From: Lotus japonicus | Taxonomy: Eukaryota > Streptophyta > Magnoliopsida > Fabales > Fabaceae | Direction of reading: 5' to 3' | Length of the DNA stretch: 64,000 bases | Assembly (NCBI RefSeq): GCF_012489685.1 | Contig: NC_080046.1 | Location: forward strand, 40,449,176 to 40,513,175 | Shown here: in pieces, positions 23,200-34,690 of the stretch | Layout of the letters: each line of letters starts with the position of its first letter | Position numbering within the stretch: position 1 is the stretch's first letter | Program-made: the position numbers and the translations under genes | The notes under the pieces: generated by a model | The model's input: only the letters and a program-made list of their open reading frames with translations | Told to the model about the DNA's origin: nothing | Database searches by the model: none

Positions 23200-23370
23200 C
23201 AGAGTTCTGCGAAAAGTCCGGAATACAGTTCCTCGATCTTATCTTCCAATTCTCATGTAGTAGTGCCTGTGTCATTGTTCCTCATAATCTTTACTTAAGC
23301 AATCTGCTTTCCCCTTAACTGTTTCACTCTTCTATCCCCACTGCTAACTGTCGGCGTCTCAAAAGACAAA
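23200..23370 (-). pseudogene. Chromodomain remnant, element B
   Basis: Minus-strand translation shows ETPTVS, a basic patch, then ELEDKIEEL and LF with interspersed stops, matching the pol C-terminus of element C (36600-36778) and the relics in A and E. It lies directly before the polypurine tract. Confidence 0.55.
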
Positions 23371-25546
23371 ACATCATTCAACCTCATGTCGTCTGACTCG
23401 ATTACTTGCGTCGGACCTCTGCTTGAAATGATACCGGTTGGCACTCCGTGCAGTCGCACAACCTTAGCCACTTACTTCTTTACTTTCGGTCATCCGGAAT
23501 TCTTCTTAAACTCAGTGCCTCTCTGTCATCTCAAAGTAGATACTCAACTTGTCCTCGTGATCTTCATCTACAATCCAAAACTCCACTTGTTCGTTCGATA
23601 ACTTCTAGACGAATCCTCCCCCTTGGAAACCGCTAGTCCATTAAAACACCTCTAACTTCGTAACTATTTTTACACACACCAAGAAATCACACTTTTACTT
23701 AGTCACTATTCGAATTAAAGCTCGACTTATGTCCTTATTTCTTGTCCTTCACTAATCTTATCCCCTTCAACATCAATTTATCAACAACTTATAAGATAAT
23801 CCTCTTCTTAATATCTAACAATCCATTATTATCGTCTTCTTCCTTAGAACTTCCCTCACTCAAACCTATTTACACTTACTGAAATCCCTAACACTTCGCA
23901 CAAATCGAGACTTATCCTCTAGAAGATTAAATCATAACTATACCTCAAGGGACTTAACTAGCCATTTTATCATCCAATCCTTCAACATTCTGAGATTTAA
24001 CTGTTATCGTAACCGCTAACACCACTAAATCTCTTATGTGTACATGAATCTCAGCTCATTAGGTCAACCTTAGCCCTAGGATTCTCATTCAACTTAGTAA
24101 AATTCACTTGTTAACCGTAATATGCATCATCAAAATCCATAACAAAGTTTCATCCACTCTTAAGCTCTAAGAAACTTGTCCAAACATAACAACTTCAAGT
24201 ATTCATCTTAATACTAACACTTTCCTTTTTGTCACTCAATCACCATCTTGTCAATCAACCTCTTAATCCCTCAATCAAATTCTGACAAACTTCGAGTCCT
24301 ACACACCTTAGATAGACATTCATAGATTTAAAACCTAAACCTTCACCAAGTTTGGTCCTCTAATGACCTTTAATCCTTCAATACCTCTTAAATGAATATC
24401 CGTTTCTTAAAAACTATAACTCCTTCACTTACCCAAACGACCTGATAACTGTCGTCATGCTTCCACACTCACCCCTTGGTCCTGATATCCATAATCATAA
24501 CTTATTATGCTAACATCATTCAAATCTTATCACATGGTCATTATGTCCGCAACCTCATAATCAACATCAATCGATCACCAACCTTAACACTCCACCCAAC
24601 CCAGAATTCCCTTACTTCAAGATCTCTCTTATACTACACCTCAATGGTCTTAACCCGAAACTCACCTTCAGGTCTTCAATCTTCTAAGATTCAACTCCTA
24701 TTGTCACACCTACAACCATAGGATCTCCTACTCGTACGTGATTCTCGGCTCTCAAGATTCAATCTTAACCCTAAGATTTCAATCCAACTTAGTAAATCTC
24801 ACTTAGTAATCTCAGCATATTTCTTTGGAATCCATATCAACAACCTCAAGTATTCAACTTATGCTAAAACTTTCTTTCTCCAACTTAATCATTAATTCAA
24901 CACTTTTCAAGCGAAAATTCATCTCTTAAGACTATAATGTCTCCACATATTAAGCAAACGCTTAGCAAAACTTATTCCTCGAACTCGACTATAACAATCT
25001 AGTTTAGAGCTAATTCTTCTCAATCTCGCTACCATCAAGCTATCATCTAAAACCTGATTAAATCCAACTTATTTAGTCTCTAACAACTCCCCTCAGCAAT
25101 CACATAACCTATGACTTCATAACTTCCGAGAAACTACTTAATACTTTTCCAGCACTAAATCTCTTGACTTGGTCTACCTCTACTTGGAGTAATCACACGA
25201 ACTAACCAATCAATGTCTATACGACCCTCATCGACTTCCACAGATTCAAATCTTAATCTTTTACAATCAAATGCTTAACACGAACTTTCCTCCCAAATCC
25301 GACTAATCCTCAATCAATTCAAATTCATCTTACCCGTCCTTCTATCAAAGTCCATAACCAGCTGTGATTCCGAATATCACCCCCTCAATATTAGGTTGAT
25401 CAGGCCTAATACATCGAAGGTGGAAATTTAGAAAAACCCACTGGAACAGACAATGAGTTCCTAACATCCAGTAACCACAAATATCCTGATATCAAGTTCC
25501 TAACGATTCTGCTACGGAACCACACACCCTCAGTCCATGTAAAAGG
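23371..25546 (-). other. Non-coding filler replacing pol in element B
   Basis: AT-rich sequence without coding signal, collinear with the filler of element E (6601-8072), continuing to 25546. The stretch 25370-25530 matches element A at 42720-42900, including GGGGGTGATATTCGGAATCA on the minus strand. It includes the two diverged 0.8-kb copies also seen in E. Confidence 0.7.
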
Positions 25547-26275
25547 TTAATCTTTCCTCGTCAGTTGAGCCAAAGGTCCAACAATCTTGGCAAATCCCTC
25601 AATGAAGCGTCTATAATATCCAGCTAAATCCACAAAACTTCTGATCTCTGTCACCATCTTCGGTTGCTCCCAAGCCAAAACAGTCTCCACTTTCGCCGGA
25701 TCCACAGCTATACCCTCCTTCGAGATAGCATGGCCTAAGAAGTTGACTTCCTCCAGCCAGAATTCACACTTGGAAGGGTTCGCATACAGCTTTTTCTCTC
25801 TCAACAATTGTAAAACTTGGCGCAAATGTCCTTCATGTTTATTCACGTCCTTCGAATAGATCAATATGTCCTCAATAAACACCACCACACGCCGATCTAT
25901 GAACTCCTGAAAGATGCGGTTCATGTAATCCATGAAAACAGCAGGTACATTCGTCACTCCAAACGACATCACTAGGTACTCGTAGTGTCCTTAACGTGTC
26001 CTGAAAGCAGTCTTCGGTATATCCTCAATCTTCACTCTGATCCGACGATAGCCTGACCTCAAATCTATCTTGGAAAATACGGTAGCCCCTCGTAGTTGGT
26101 CCATCAAATCATCTATCCTCGGCAACGGGTATCTGTTCTTGATCGTCGCCTTGTTCAATTGTCGATAATCCACCCACGATCTCGACCTTCCGTCCTTCTT
26201 CTTGACTAACAACACTGGCGCTCCCCACGGTGATACACTTGGTCGAATGAATCCTTTTGCCGAAAGATCCTCCAT
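25547..26275 (-). pseudogene. Gypsy reverse transcriptase fragment, element B
   Basis: Two adjoining minus-strand frames cover most of the RT domain: [41 protein letters not shown] and [10 protein letters not shown], then after an in-frame stop near 25991 [13 protein letters not shown], the catalytic motif as FIEDILIYS, and [13 protein letters not shown]. It stops at QLTRKD, before RNase H. The first aspartate of the catalytic F-[IV]-D-D pair is glutamate, so the enzyme would be inactive even without the stops. Protease (upstream) and RNase H-integrase (downstream) are missing. Confidence 0.9.
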
Positions 26276-26543
26276 CGAATCCGCTTCAAAACTAAACGCC
26301 CTAAAATCCTACGTATCGTACCCATAAGGAATTCCCCTGAGATCCTAGCTTCCTTATCGACGCCTCGGTAAAACAACTCCCTAGCTCCGCGTGCTATTCT
26401 AGATCTCGTGTAACCTCTATAGTTAAATCACGAGCAACTTCGAATAAGGTCCTACTAGGGATAATAATCATAGGATCATAGTCTAAGTAGTAAATACAAG
26501 TTAGGCGCGTCACACTCGCTTGAATATAAAAGAGTAAGTTATT
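26276..26543 (-). other. Junction between gag and RT in element B, no protease
   Basis: 268 bases without a frame lie where the protease (DSGATHSF in element D) should be. They resemble element A just after its gag (42534-42680), so the deletion is shared. Confidence 0.5.
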
Positions 26544-26938
26544 CTAGAATACGAGAACAGTTAAAATATTACCATCGTTCCCACGTTCTTCCTCGTTTGA
26601 CTCCTCAACTCTTACTCCTTCCTTGATATGAATCCTTTCCTCTGTAGCAAGTTGTTTTCCTTTCCCAACATTCCTTGATGATTCGCCCTTGAGTGCCTTA
26701 CAATCTCTGGAGAAATGTCCCGGTTGGTTGCAATTAAAGCATAGTTTTCCCTTGATCTTGCACTTACTAGCATAGTGCCCTACTTCCCTGCACCTGTAAC
26801 ACGTCACTGCCCTTCCCGAAGTCTTGTTTCCTATCCCTTCGGTAGCATCATTCCCTTTCATCTTACTATCAGACGTTTCCTCCTGGGGTGTCTTGCAGTT
26901 CACAGCTAGATGCCCCTCTCAGTTACACTTGAAGCATC

Positions 26939-28146
26939 TGAAGGTATGAAAAACGGTAGAAAGGGGGGGTTTGAATAACGTTTTTAGTATAAAATTTCCA
27001 CCTTAAAGATTTTGACAAATCTTTCGAGAACTTAAGTGCTAAAGATAAGAGATAGAAAAGCACACAAGGATTTTATCCTGGTTCACTTGATAAATCACTC
27101 AAGCTACTCCAGTCCACCCGTTAAGGTGATTTCTTCCTTCTTAGAATGAAGGCAATCCACTAATCAGGTAAGAGTTACAACTGCACTTGAAACCTACAAG
27201 TGACTAACAATTACACTGACTTAGCTCACACTAAGATTCACTCTCTTAGTCTTCTCTAGGATCCGATCAGCCTTGATCTCCTAAAGGAACTAAACAAACT
27301 GTTTATCAAAGAATTGTTTACATGAGATTTGCTTCTAAAAAGCTAATAGTAAACTCAATGAATTTCAGATGAAAGAAAGCTTAGAAGAATTTAAGTTTGT
27401 CTTGCGCGTATGTGAATGCTTCTAGCCGTTTCTTTCAGTCTTCAGCCTCTTTATATACTCCAAGGATTAGGGTTGAGCGTTGCATGGGAAATGCTACCGT
27501 TGGAGGGCAGTTCTGGAAAATCCAGCTTCTGCTGTGTCTGAGACTGTTAGGTAGGTCGTCAGGAAGGTACATTTGCTTTTGTACTTGGATAGCGACGCGA
27601 CCTTTAAACCTAGGAGACTTCTGATCAGGGGAATGCTTCATATTGGAACTTGTGAAGCCGGTTGATCAGAGTCAGAGGGAAAGCCCAGATCCTCTGACCA
27701 TTGTTTCTTCTGATTCTGAACTCAGAGGGAAGAACATGGTCTTCAGAGTATCTTGCTTCTGGACAACAGAATTTCCACTATTCAGCTTCTGTATCTTCAG
27801 AGTCTTCTACACCATCAGAACATCTGAACCTTCAGTGTTTCTAGGTTATCAGAACTTCTGGATCTTCAGAGCTTCTAGTGACTGAGTCCACATCAGAGTT
27901 TGTATAACTTCAGAACTTCTGAAGCTTTTCCACTGTTCATACTGAACATGGTGAATGCGAAAGCGTTGCTTGGGTCACTCTTTAAGCGCAGTGCTTCTGA
28001 TTTGTGTGAGATTGAATAGAGGTCAGAACCTGTAAATAGCACACTCAGAAAAACACGTTAGAGTACCACAATTGTTCATATCAAAAGGTTAACTTGTAAT
28101 CATCAAAACATAGAGTTGTACTACTAGATCAAAACTTGATCTTACA
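26939..28146 (-). mobile_element. Copia solo LTR K1
   Basis: 1208 bp, TGAAGGTATG to GATCTTACA on the plus strand. The same family as K3 (60642-61847) and, inverted, K2 (33961-35212). A perfect 5-bp duplication GCATC flanks it (26934-26938 and 28147-28151). No internal region remains, so it arose by LTR-LTR recombination. It interrupts the second zinc knuckle of element B gag. Confidence 0.95.
27451..27457 (-). promoter_or_regulatory. TATA box of copia LTR K1
   Basis: TATATAA on the minus strand within a block (GGAGTATATAAAGAGGCTGA) that is conserved in K2 and, as TATATATA, in K3. Confidence 0.6.
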
Positions 28147-28736
28147 GCATCTCCGTCCAGTCACTGAGCACTTGTTAGCAAAATGCCCAAACTTTCCACA
28201 ACGAGTACATGTCACACCTTTGTCACCAACTAGCTCCCCTCCAGTATCAGCAGTCGTTGGTTTGTAAACTCTTGAGATAAGATCTCTTCCCTTGAAACGC
28301 TGATACGGTCCCCACTGATGGTAGCTCTCCCTTCTGTTGTAGCCTTGAGATCCTGACCTTATTGGTCCCCCAGCTCCTGTTCGGTTCATTCCTCTTTGTT
28401 GATACATCGCCGTCGCCATCAGTCGTTGGTGATGCTCACGTGCAGCCTCTTCAGCGCGCATATAAGCGTCTTCCGCAGCCTGGTTCATCATTGCCTCGAT
28501 CAGTGTAGCTATTGCCTCCGCCATCCGGTTAAGGTCCACCATCCTATATCTCATCAAACGTCCGATTAGTACTAGCCATACGGTAGCACTAGACAAACCA
28601 CTCAATCTGATTAAGTAGTAACGCAAACAATTAGAGCGAAAATCGCTCTGCAGACAATCAATTTTCACTCTTTGCAGAGTTACACAACCTAGCACAGAAG
28701 ACCTATTCCCCAAAGGCTCCCAAAAGACTCGACTAA

Positions 28737-28748
28737 GCTCTGATACCA
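28737..28748 (-). other. Primer-binding site of element B (initiator tRNA-Met)
   Basis: Minus-strand TGGTATCAGAGC, three bases (TTG) from the LTR end. Complementary to the 3' end of plant initiator tRNA-Met. Confidence 0.9.
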
Positions 28749-29141
28749 CAATGTAACACCCCGATTTCCAGGTGTCACTTTAGTAACCAAAAATAATCTT
28801 TACGCGGAAAACAGGTAATTTTTTTTTTTCGTTTTCTTTCCTTTAAATCAAAACGATAAGGAAGTAAAGACAAAACCCAACTACTAAACTAACCGATATA
28901 CAACATATATACATGTACAGCCTCAGCTGCACACCATGTCACGCGCACTCGCAGTGACTCCAAAGCAGTGTGCCCGTAGGTAAATATATACAGACCCAGA
29001 AGTGTAAGTGAGAAAATTATAATTACAAACCACTAGGAGAAAGTCGGCCTCAATATGGCCTAAGCAAAGACCCCTATGGTCCAACTGACTCACTGTGATC
29101 CCTCAGTAAGAGAACCACACGAAAAGTCATGCGTCGGAAAC

Positions 29142-29363
29142 CTACCCGATCCCAAAAGCATAACGAATCAGAGCTCTACACAAAACATGACGCCTGCCCA
29201 AACCTAACCTCCCAGTGCCAAACCCACAACGATCTGAAGTCGGCAAGTTGAAGCTCAACTCCATGCGCCATAGAACTCCTTTCGTCAGACGTCCACGCTC
29301 GTCAGTCCGGTCCTCCATGACCCTTCCCCGATACGTCGCCCGGTGACCAGCAACATCGATCAC
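29142..29363 (-). pseudogene. LTR leader ORF, partial copy in element B 5' LTR
   Basis: Same 73-codon frame as at 20000-20221, one residue different near the end. This copy lies in the 5' LTR and so in the presumed leader of the genomic RNA, about 400 bases before the primer-binding site. Confidence 0.5.
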
Positions 29364-29687
29364 CCAAGCGGTGGGGCATCCCGATCCTGCAGCTCATATC
29401 TGATCCCCCCCCGAGGGAGAGACCACCGAGAACCAGTCGGCCATCGACATCTGGCAGCAGGCCGACCGCCCAAACACAAACATACAAACAAAGCCAAGGC
29501 GCTAGGGTCAACTCACAGCAATAAGTACATATACACTCAACATGTGACAGGGTATATATATAAGTTGTTATATAAGCATATAAGTAATCCTAGCATGTTA
29601 TGGCTCTAACATTGCTTCAATAAACAAACAGCACACAGTCTCAGTCAGCATGAATGTATGCGTGAAATGCACAATATGAATCCGGAT

Positions 29688-29915
29688 TTGTGACGCGTTC
29701 CCGTTCGCCACAAGTGAAGCATTCCCGTTCTTCACTATGGATGGACCATTCCCGTTATCCATCCTGGATGAACCATTCCCGTTATTCATCCTTGGTGAAC
29801 CATTCCCGTTATTCACCATATGATGAACCATTCCCGTTATTCATCATTTATGCAAGGTGAACCATTCCCGTTATTCACCATGATATGCACAGGTGAACCA
29901 TTCCCGTTATTCACC
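29688..29915. repeat. Array of eight hairpins with a constant loop (right LTR)
   Basis: Same array as 20546-20789, lacking the extra core-less hairpin (18 bases shorter). It lies in the 5' LTR, so within the presumed RNA leader of element B. Confidence 0.9.
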
Positions 29916-30006
29916 CGATTGAATGCAACGTGGTTAGCCAAACAACGAATCGCCCTTACCACGAAAGTGTTTAGCTCACAACCCAATCTCAACAAACCCA
30001 TGAGTT

Positions 30007-30205
30007 AGTGTCGGTCAATACAACACAACTCGGAGTAAGTGTCGGTCAATACAACACAGCTCCACCAACAAGAATACACAAGGGTTTAGTGTCGGTCAAT
30101 ACAACACAGCCCAAACAACAAGAGCGCTAAGTGTCGGTCAATACAACACCGCTCCAACAACAAGAGAACCCAAGGGATTAGTGTCGGTCAATACAACACA
30201 ACCCC
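30007..30205. repeat. Five spaced GTGTCGGTCAATACAACAC repeats (right LTR)
   Basis: Counterpart of 20881-21080 in the other LTR of element B, with the same spacing. Confidence 0.9.
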
Positions 30206-31663
30206 ATCAACAAGAGTACGTAAAGTACTCGGCGACTTTCAATCATCACCATAGCTCACCTTAGTGGCTTTCCCCAATTCCAATAACTCACAACAAAGGT
30301 TGACTTTTCCCCGTCTTTCGTAAATATTTTCCCCTTCAGTTTTCCTATACTTAAACATTAATAAAAATGATTTCAATTCAGATTAGTCAGGTTATGAGTT
30401 TATTTCTCAAAATCTAGGTTTCCCAAGTCTTTAGTTTTCGAAATTCTAATCCTTCTACGTTTTCCGAAAACCAACCACCAAAAAGAAGTTTCCCGGGGAA
30501 AGTCTAAGTAAACCAACAAATACCAACCAGGCTAGGTCTCAAACCCCTCATTTGGACTTGCCTAGGGTTGCTCATCCAACCCAAAATATCAAAGATCACC
30601 AGATCAATGAATCTCCACTCCGAAGTCGCGTCAAAACGCTCAATTCAACACAACATCACATCATAAGTTATGAAAACATTCATAACAATAAACCATCATC
30701 ATAATCAATATCATAGCAAAGCATAAGTCGAATTTATCGACGCCTATCATGCAATCATAGCTAATATATATGTAAGTTGCCCTAACCTCGAGCTGTTCCA
30801 GCTTCGCAAACAAAGTTCTCCTCAAACAATTGCTCTGAGTCTTCCAAAGTTCCCTCAACTGAACCTCGGAGAAAAACAAAGCAGAATCCAAACAAAATCG
30901 ATTAGTTCGATCGCAAAACAATACATAAACGATAGACAAAGCATTAAAGCTTCAGAATAGGACAATCAGGTATGAAAAGACAAGTTTTCGAAACCGAAAA
31001 ACTCCCCCTAAAGGAAATAGTCCACGGCCTCAAAGGAAAAAGGGCTTCGGCTCTTTTTCTTTGATCAAATCAATTGACAAGGTAGTTTTAGGATAAAACT
31101 AAGGCAAAGAAACTGTCGGAACAATTTTCGGACAATCAGGTCGAAATATGACTATCCAGGGGCATTTTGGTCCAAAATAAAGGCTCAAAACTTCAAAGTT
31201 ATCAGTTCTGAAAACAAATTTGACAGCAACGATCCTCATGACATCCGTGACAACAAATCCTAAAGGCACGAAGTCAGATTAAGTCTTTTCGACAATAAAG
31301 TTTCGAAATATGAGCAAAAAGGGTTTTGAAACAGTTTTTCAGATCCTGGACAACTGGATCACAATCAGCGTTTACTGACAGAGGTTTTAGGCTCATGGGA
31401 ACCTAGAGAACATAACCCAAGCAAGAAATCGAAGAAAACGGACAATTTTAGAAAAAGTTCAAAACTGTGAGCACAGAAACGACTTCAGAAACGCAACAGA
31501 AACAACAATCAGAGGTAGGAATCGTGTTAGTTACCTCGATACCTAGAAGTAGGGACGAACTGCACGAAGATCAGTCAAGTTTTCGCGAAAATCTCCTCCC
31601 CCCTTGCTCTCCACGAAATTCGGCCACAATAGGAAGAAAATGAAGGAATTTTTGCTTTTCGAG

Positions 31664-31672
31664 CTATTTATA
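31664..31672 (-). promoter_or_regulatory. TATA box, element B 5' LTR
   Basis: TATAAATAG on the minus strand, about 700 bases from the LTR 5' end. This is the likely promoter of the element, giving a leader of nearly 2.9 kb before the primer-binding site. Confidence 0.6.
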
Positions 31673-32365
31673 GGCAGGCGAAATCGCGGGAAAAATGAAA
31701 ATTTCGCGATTCCGATTTTTGCAGCACGTTCACCAAGGAATTCTAAGAGAGATTCTGGCGTCGGAATTCCAGAACTCAAAACAATTATCTAAGATTTGGG
31801 AAAAACGATATCCAAAACGCCAAAAGCGGTGTAAGTTAGTCTGTCCCGAAAAACTACTTTTTGCTGTGATGCTCAGACGACAAAACTTCCAACAGAAGAA
31901 AGATTGGAAATGTCGAAACAAGTCTGGCAACGTGGACGGAATCTTCGTTAGAAGTTCCGAATAGAAAAAGTCTTCATCCTTCGCTCAAAACTAGGGTTTC
32001 GAAGCAAAGAAATTAGAGTCGTCGAGCTTCCGGAAAGTGAAACCTATCGTGCGTACAGTCCAGAGTTCCGAAATGAAACGCTGGTCGATGGAAAAATAAA
32101 GAGAATCTTTAAATTTTCCGAGAGTTCGAAATCTCACTCAAAACGTTGCTTTAAGAGCGAAATAGCTTATTCTGGACACGCTCGCCATAAGGCAGGTGTG
32201 CAGACGACTCGCACTAACTCCGAAAACAACTACGCAACATTCCTCAAGCAATTCCTGAACTTTCTTCTTCATTAATCTTTCTCAAATGTCAAACTCCTGT
32301 CACGCTTACACTGATTCTACGTGTGAGTCGGAAACTTAACTTGTTCTGAAAATCCAGGTCTTACA

Positions 32366-33068
32366 CGAAGCATGCCTCGAACGTGCTCAATACTGTCCCT
32401 AGCCCTGAACTGATCCACAGCAGCAGTAGATTGTAGAATGTCGGCAACACTAGCACAATCCGAGTAGCAAACTATATCACGCCAGCCAAGGTCCCAACCA
32501 TGCTGCAAACCAAGCTCGATAGCAAGGATTTCTGCCACAAACGTTGTTCCTTCGTCGTGACTAAGCGATGCACCAGAAATCCAGGTGCCACGCGCGTCCT
32601 TCACAATCACACCACACCCCATCCTCCTTGCTAAAGGGTTCCAGCGACCATCAACCATGACACGAACTGAGCTTGGAAGGAGCTGCGGACGCCCAGCTGC
32701 CGGTGGATGATGCAGCAGTCCCATCTCTGACTTGTGCCTCCAGTTGTGGACGTTGAGTAGCACCTAACGTAACACATAATCAATCTGCCATGGAGTTCCA
32801 TTAAAGACATTGTTATTACGCCAACGCCACGCCCACCAGAGGACAGCCACAACGAGCGTGTTTTCAGGCAGCGTGATAATCCGTCTGAACCAATTCTGAA
32901 ACGCGCGCGGGGGGGGGGGGGGGGTGGCGATCCAAACCCGGAACACATGGTCAAGGTGCTCCTCATCAGCCTCACACCTTGGGCAGGCCGCCGTAGCGCA
33001 CAAGTGATTGTGTCTCCGCTTAGAGTTCGTAGGGAGTGCTTCCTTTCCAACTAGTAAAAGGAAAAATC
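32366..33068 (-). pseudogene. LINE zf-RVT and RNase H domains (right half of split locus)
   Basis: The minus strand from 33068 gives RFFLLLVGKEALPTNSKRR, then a zinc-binding CPRCEADEEHLDHVF, a WWAWRWRNNNVFNG motif, an in-frame TAG at 32764-32766, and an RVT_3 RNase H with its acidic residues (VDGRWNP, FVAEILAIELG, CYSDCASV). It ends at the CGAAG duplication and continues at 19610. A run of 16 G at 32909-32924 encodes a proline stretch and may be unreliable. Such domains are the C-terminus of plant L1 ORF2. It meets truncated element C at about 33068. Confidence 0.85.
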
Positions 33069-34239
33069 GGGGATTTGATGGATCAACTTCGGGGAGCTGT
33101 TGTTTTCTCGAAGATAGATCTGAAGTCATGATATCACCAGATCTGTGTCAAGGAGGCTGATATTCAGAAAACTGCATTCAGAACTCGATACAGGCATTAT
33201 GAGTACCTTGTGATGCCGTTCGGAGTTACCAATGCACCCGTTGTATTCATGGATTATATGAACCGTGTGTTCAGACCATTCTTGGACAAGTTCGTGGTGG
33301 TGTTTATTGACGACATTATGATTTACTCGAAGAGTAAAGAGGAACACGAAGAACATTTACGTCAGGTGTTGGGAGTATTGCGGGAGAAGGAGTTGTATGC
33401 TAATGGTTCCAAGTGCGAATTCTGGATGGAAGAAGTGAAGGTCCTGGGTCACGTCATATCAAGTCAGGGTGTAGCTGTTGACCCTAGCAAAATTGAATCG
33501 ATTTTGTCATGGGAACAACCTAAGACAGCAAGCGACATTAGAAGTTTTGTTGGACTTGCTGGCTACTACAGACGCTTCGTGAAGGATTATGCAAAGTTGA
33601 CTTCGCTGTTGACTCAGTTGACAAAGAAGAATCAACCATTTGCATGGACGGAGAAATGTGAAGAGAGTTTTCAGGAGATGAAGAAGCGACTGACTACCGC
33701 ACCAATACTAGCCTTACCTGAGGAGGGTGAACCATACGATGTTTACTGTGATGCTTCACATAATGGGTTGGGTTGTGTAATGACGCAAGAGAAGAAAGTG
33801 ATTGCTTATGCCTCGCGACAGCTGAAGATTCACGAGAAGAACTACCCGACACACGATTTGGAGTTGGCTGCCATAGTGTATGCTCTCAAGATTTGGAGGC
33901 ATTACCTGTATGGCACTACGTTCACGATCTACAGTGATCACAAGAGTCTGAAGTACTTGTTGTAAGATCAAGTTTTGATCATGTAGTACAACTCTATGTT
34001 TTGATGATTACAAGTTAACGTTTTAGTATGAACAATTATGGTAATCTAACGTGTTTTCTGAGTGTGTTCATGACAGGCTCTAACCTTGATATAATCTCAC
34101 ACAAATCAGAAGCACTTTGCTTAAAGAGTAACCCTAGCAACGCTTTCGCAATCTCTATGTTCAATCTGAACAGCAGAAAAGCTTCAGAAGATCTGAAGAT
34201 AGTTAAGCTCTGATGTGGACTCACTTTACTTGAAGTTCT

Positions 34240-34400
34240 GAAGATCCAGACGATCTGAAAACCCAGACGCTCTGAAGGTTTAGAAGCTCTGAAGGTTCAG
34301 AAGCTCTGATGGTCCAGAAGCTCTGATGGTCTTGATGCTCTGAAGATCCAGAAGTTGAAAAGTGAAGACTCTGAAGTCCAGAAGCAAGCTGGCTCTGAAG
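34240..34400. repeat. CTCTGAAGGTTCAGAAG-type repeats in copia LTR
   Basis: Tandem variants of GCTCTGAWGGTYCAGAA, about 15-17 bp each, in the U3 part of K2 upstream of the TATA box. Diverged counterparts occur in K1 and K3. Confidence 0.75.
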
Positions 34401-34683
34401 ACCAAGTGCTTCTCCTCTGGGTTCAGAATCAGAAGTTACAACGGTCAGAGGATCCATGCTTCCCTCTGACTCTGATCAACAAGCTTCACAAGTTCCAACA
34501 CGAAGCGTCCTTCTGATCAGAAGTCAACAAGGTTAAAGGTCACGTCACTATCCAAAGTACAAAAGCAGTGTACTATCCTGGTGACTTAACCTAATGTTCT
34601 CAGCCACAACAGAAGCTGGAAAACCCAGAACTGCCCTACAACAGTAGCATTCCCATGCAACGTTCAAACCCTAATCCTTGGAG

Positions 34684-34690
34684 TATATAA
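34684..34690 (+). promoter_or_regulatory. TATA box of copia LTR K2
   Basis: TATATAA in GGAGTATATAAAGAGGCTGA, conserved in all three LTRs of this family. The likely promoter. Confidence 0.65.

Larger units (their letters stand above)
26544..28542 (-). pseudogene. Capsid-less gag of element B, split by a solo LTR
   Basis: The minus-strand frame starts at ATG 28542 (MVDLNRMAEAIATLIEAM), runs through an Ala/Glu-rich helix and an RTGAGGPIRSGSQ linker, and enters zinc knuckles (CTRCGKFGHFANKC near 28200). The copia solo LTR and its GCATC duplication interrupt it at 28146/26939. The rest (26938-26544) carries a second knuckle with an in-frame TGA (26919-26921), a third (CYRCREVGHYASKC) and a fourth (CFNCNQPGHFSRDC). 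The capsid domain present in element D gag (PPKFSGG to about 230 residues in) is absent: the N-terminal helix joins straight to the linker. Element A has the same architecture. Confidence 0.85.
19611..32365 (-). mobile_element. Element B: Tekay-type LTR retrotransposon, non-autonomous
   Basis: A complete minus-strand element of 12,755 bp including a 1.2-kb copia solo LTR. Order on the minus strand: 5' LTR (32365-28752), primer-binding site, capsid-less gag, a short RT fragment, non-coding filler, chromodomain remnant, polypurine tract, 3' LTR (23161-19611). A perfect 5-bp duplication CGAAG flanks it. The two LTRs differ at roughly 30 positions by eye plus two larger indels, so it is older than element A. 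It lacks capsid, protease, RNase H and integrase core and could move only in trans. Confidence 0.95.
28752..32365 (-). repeat. Element B 5' LTR
   Basis: 3614 bp, the source of the element's RNA. It retains the roughly 80-bp segment (31778-31857) missing from the other LTR. TATA motif at 31664, hairpin array at 29688-29915, leader-ORF relic at 29142-29363. Confidence 0.95.

Noticed and set aside
32317..33129. Host RNase H-like gene
   Set aside because: The zf-RVT to RVT_3 order, an internal stop, truncation in mid domain and lack of introns or promoter fit a LINE ORF2 remnant better.
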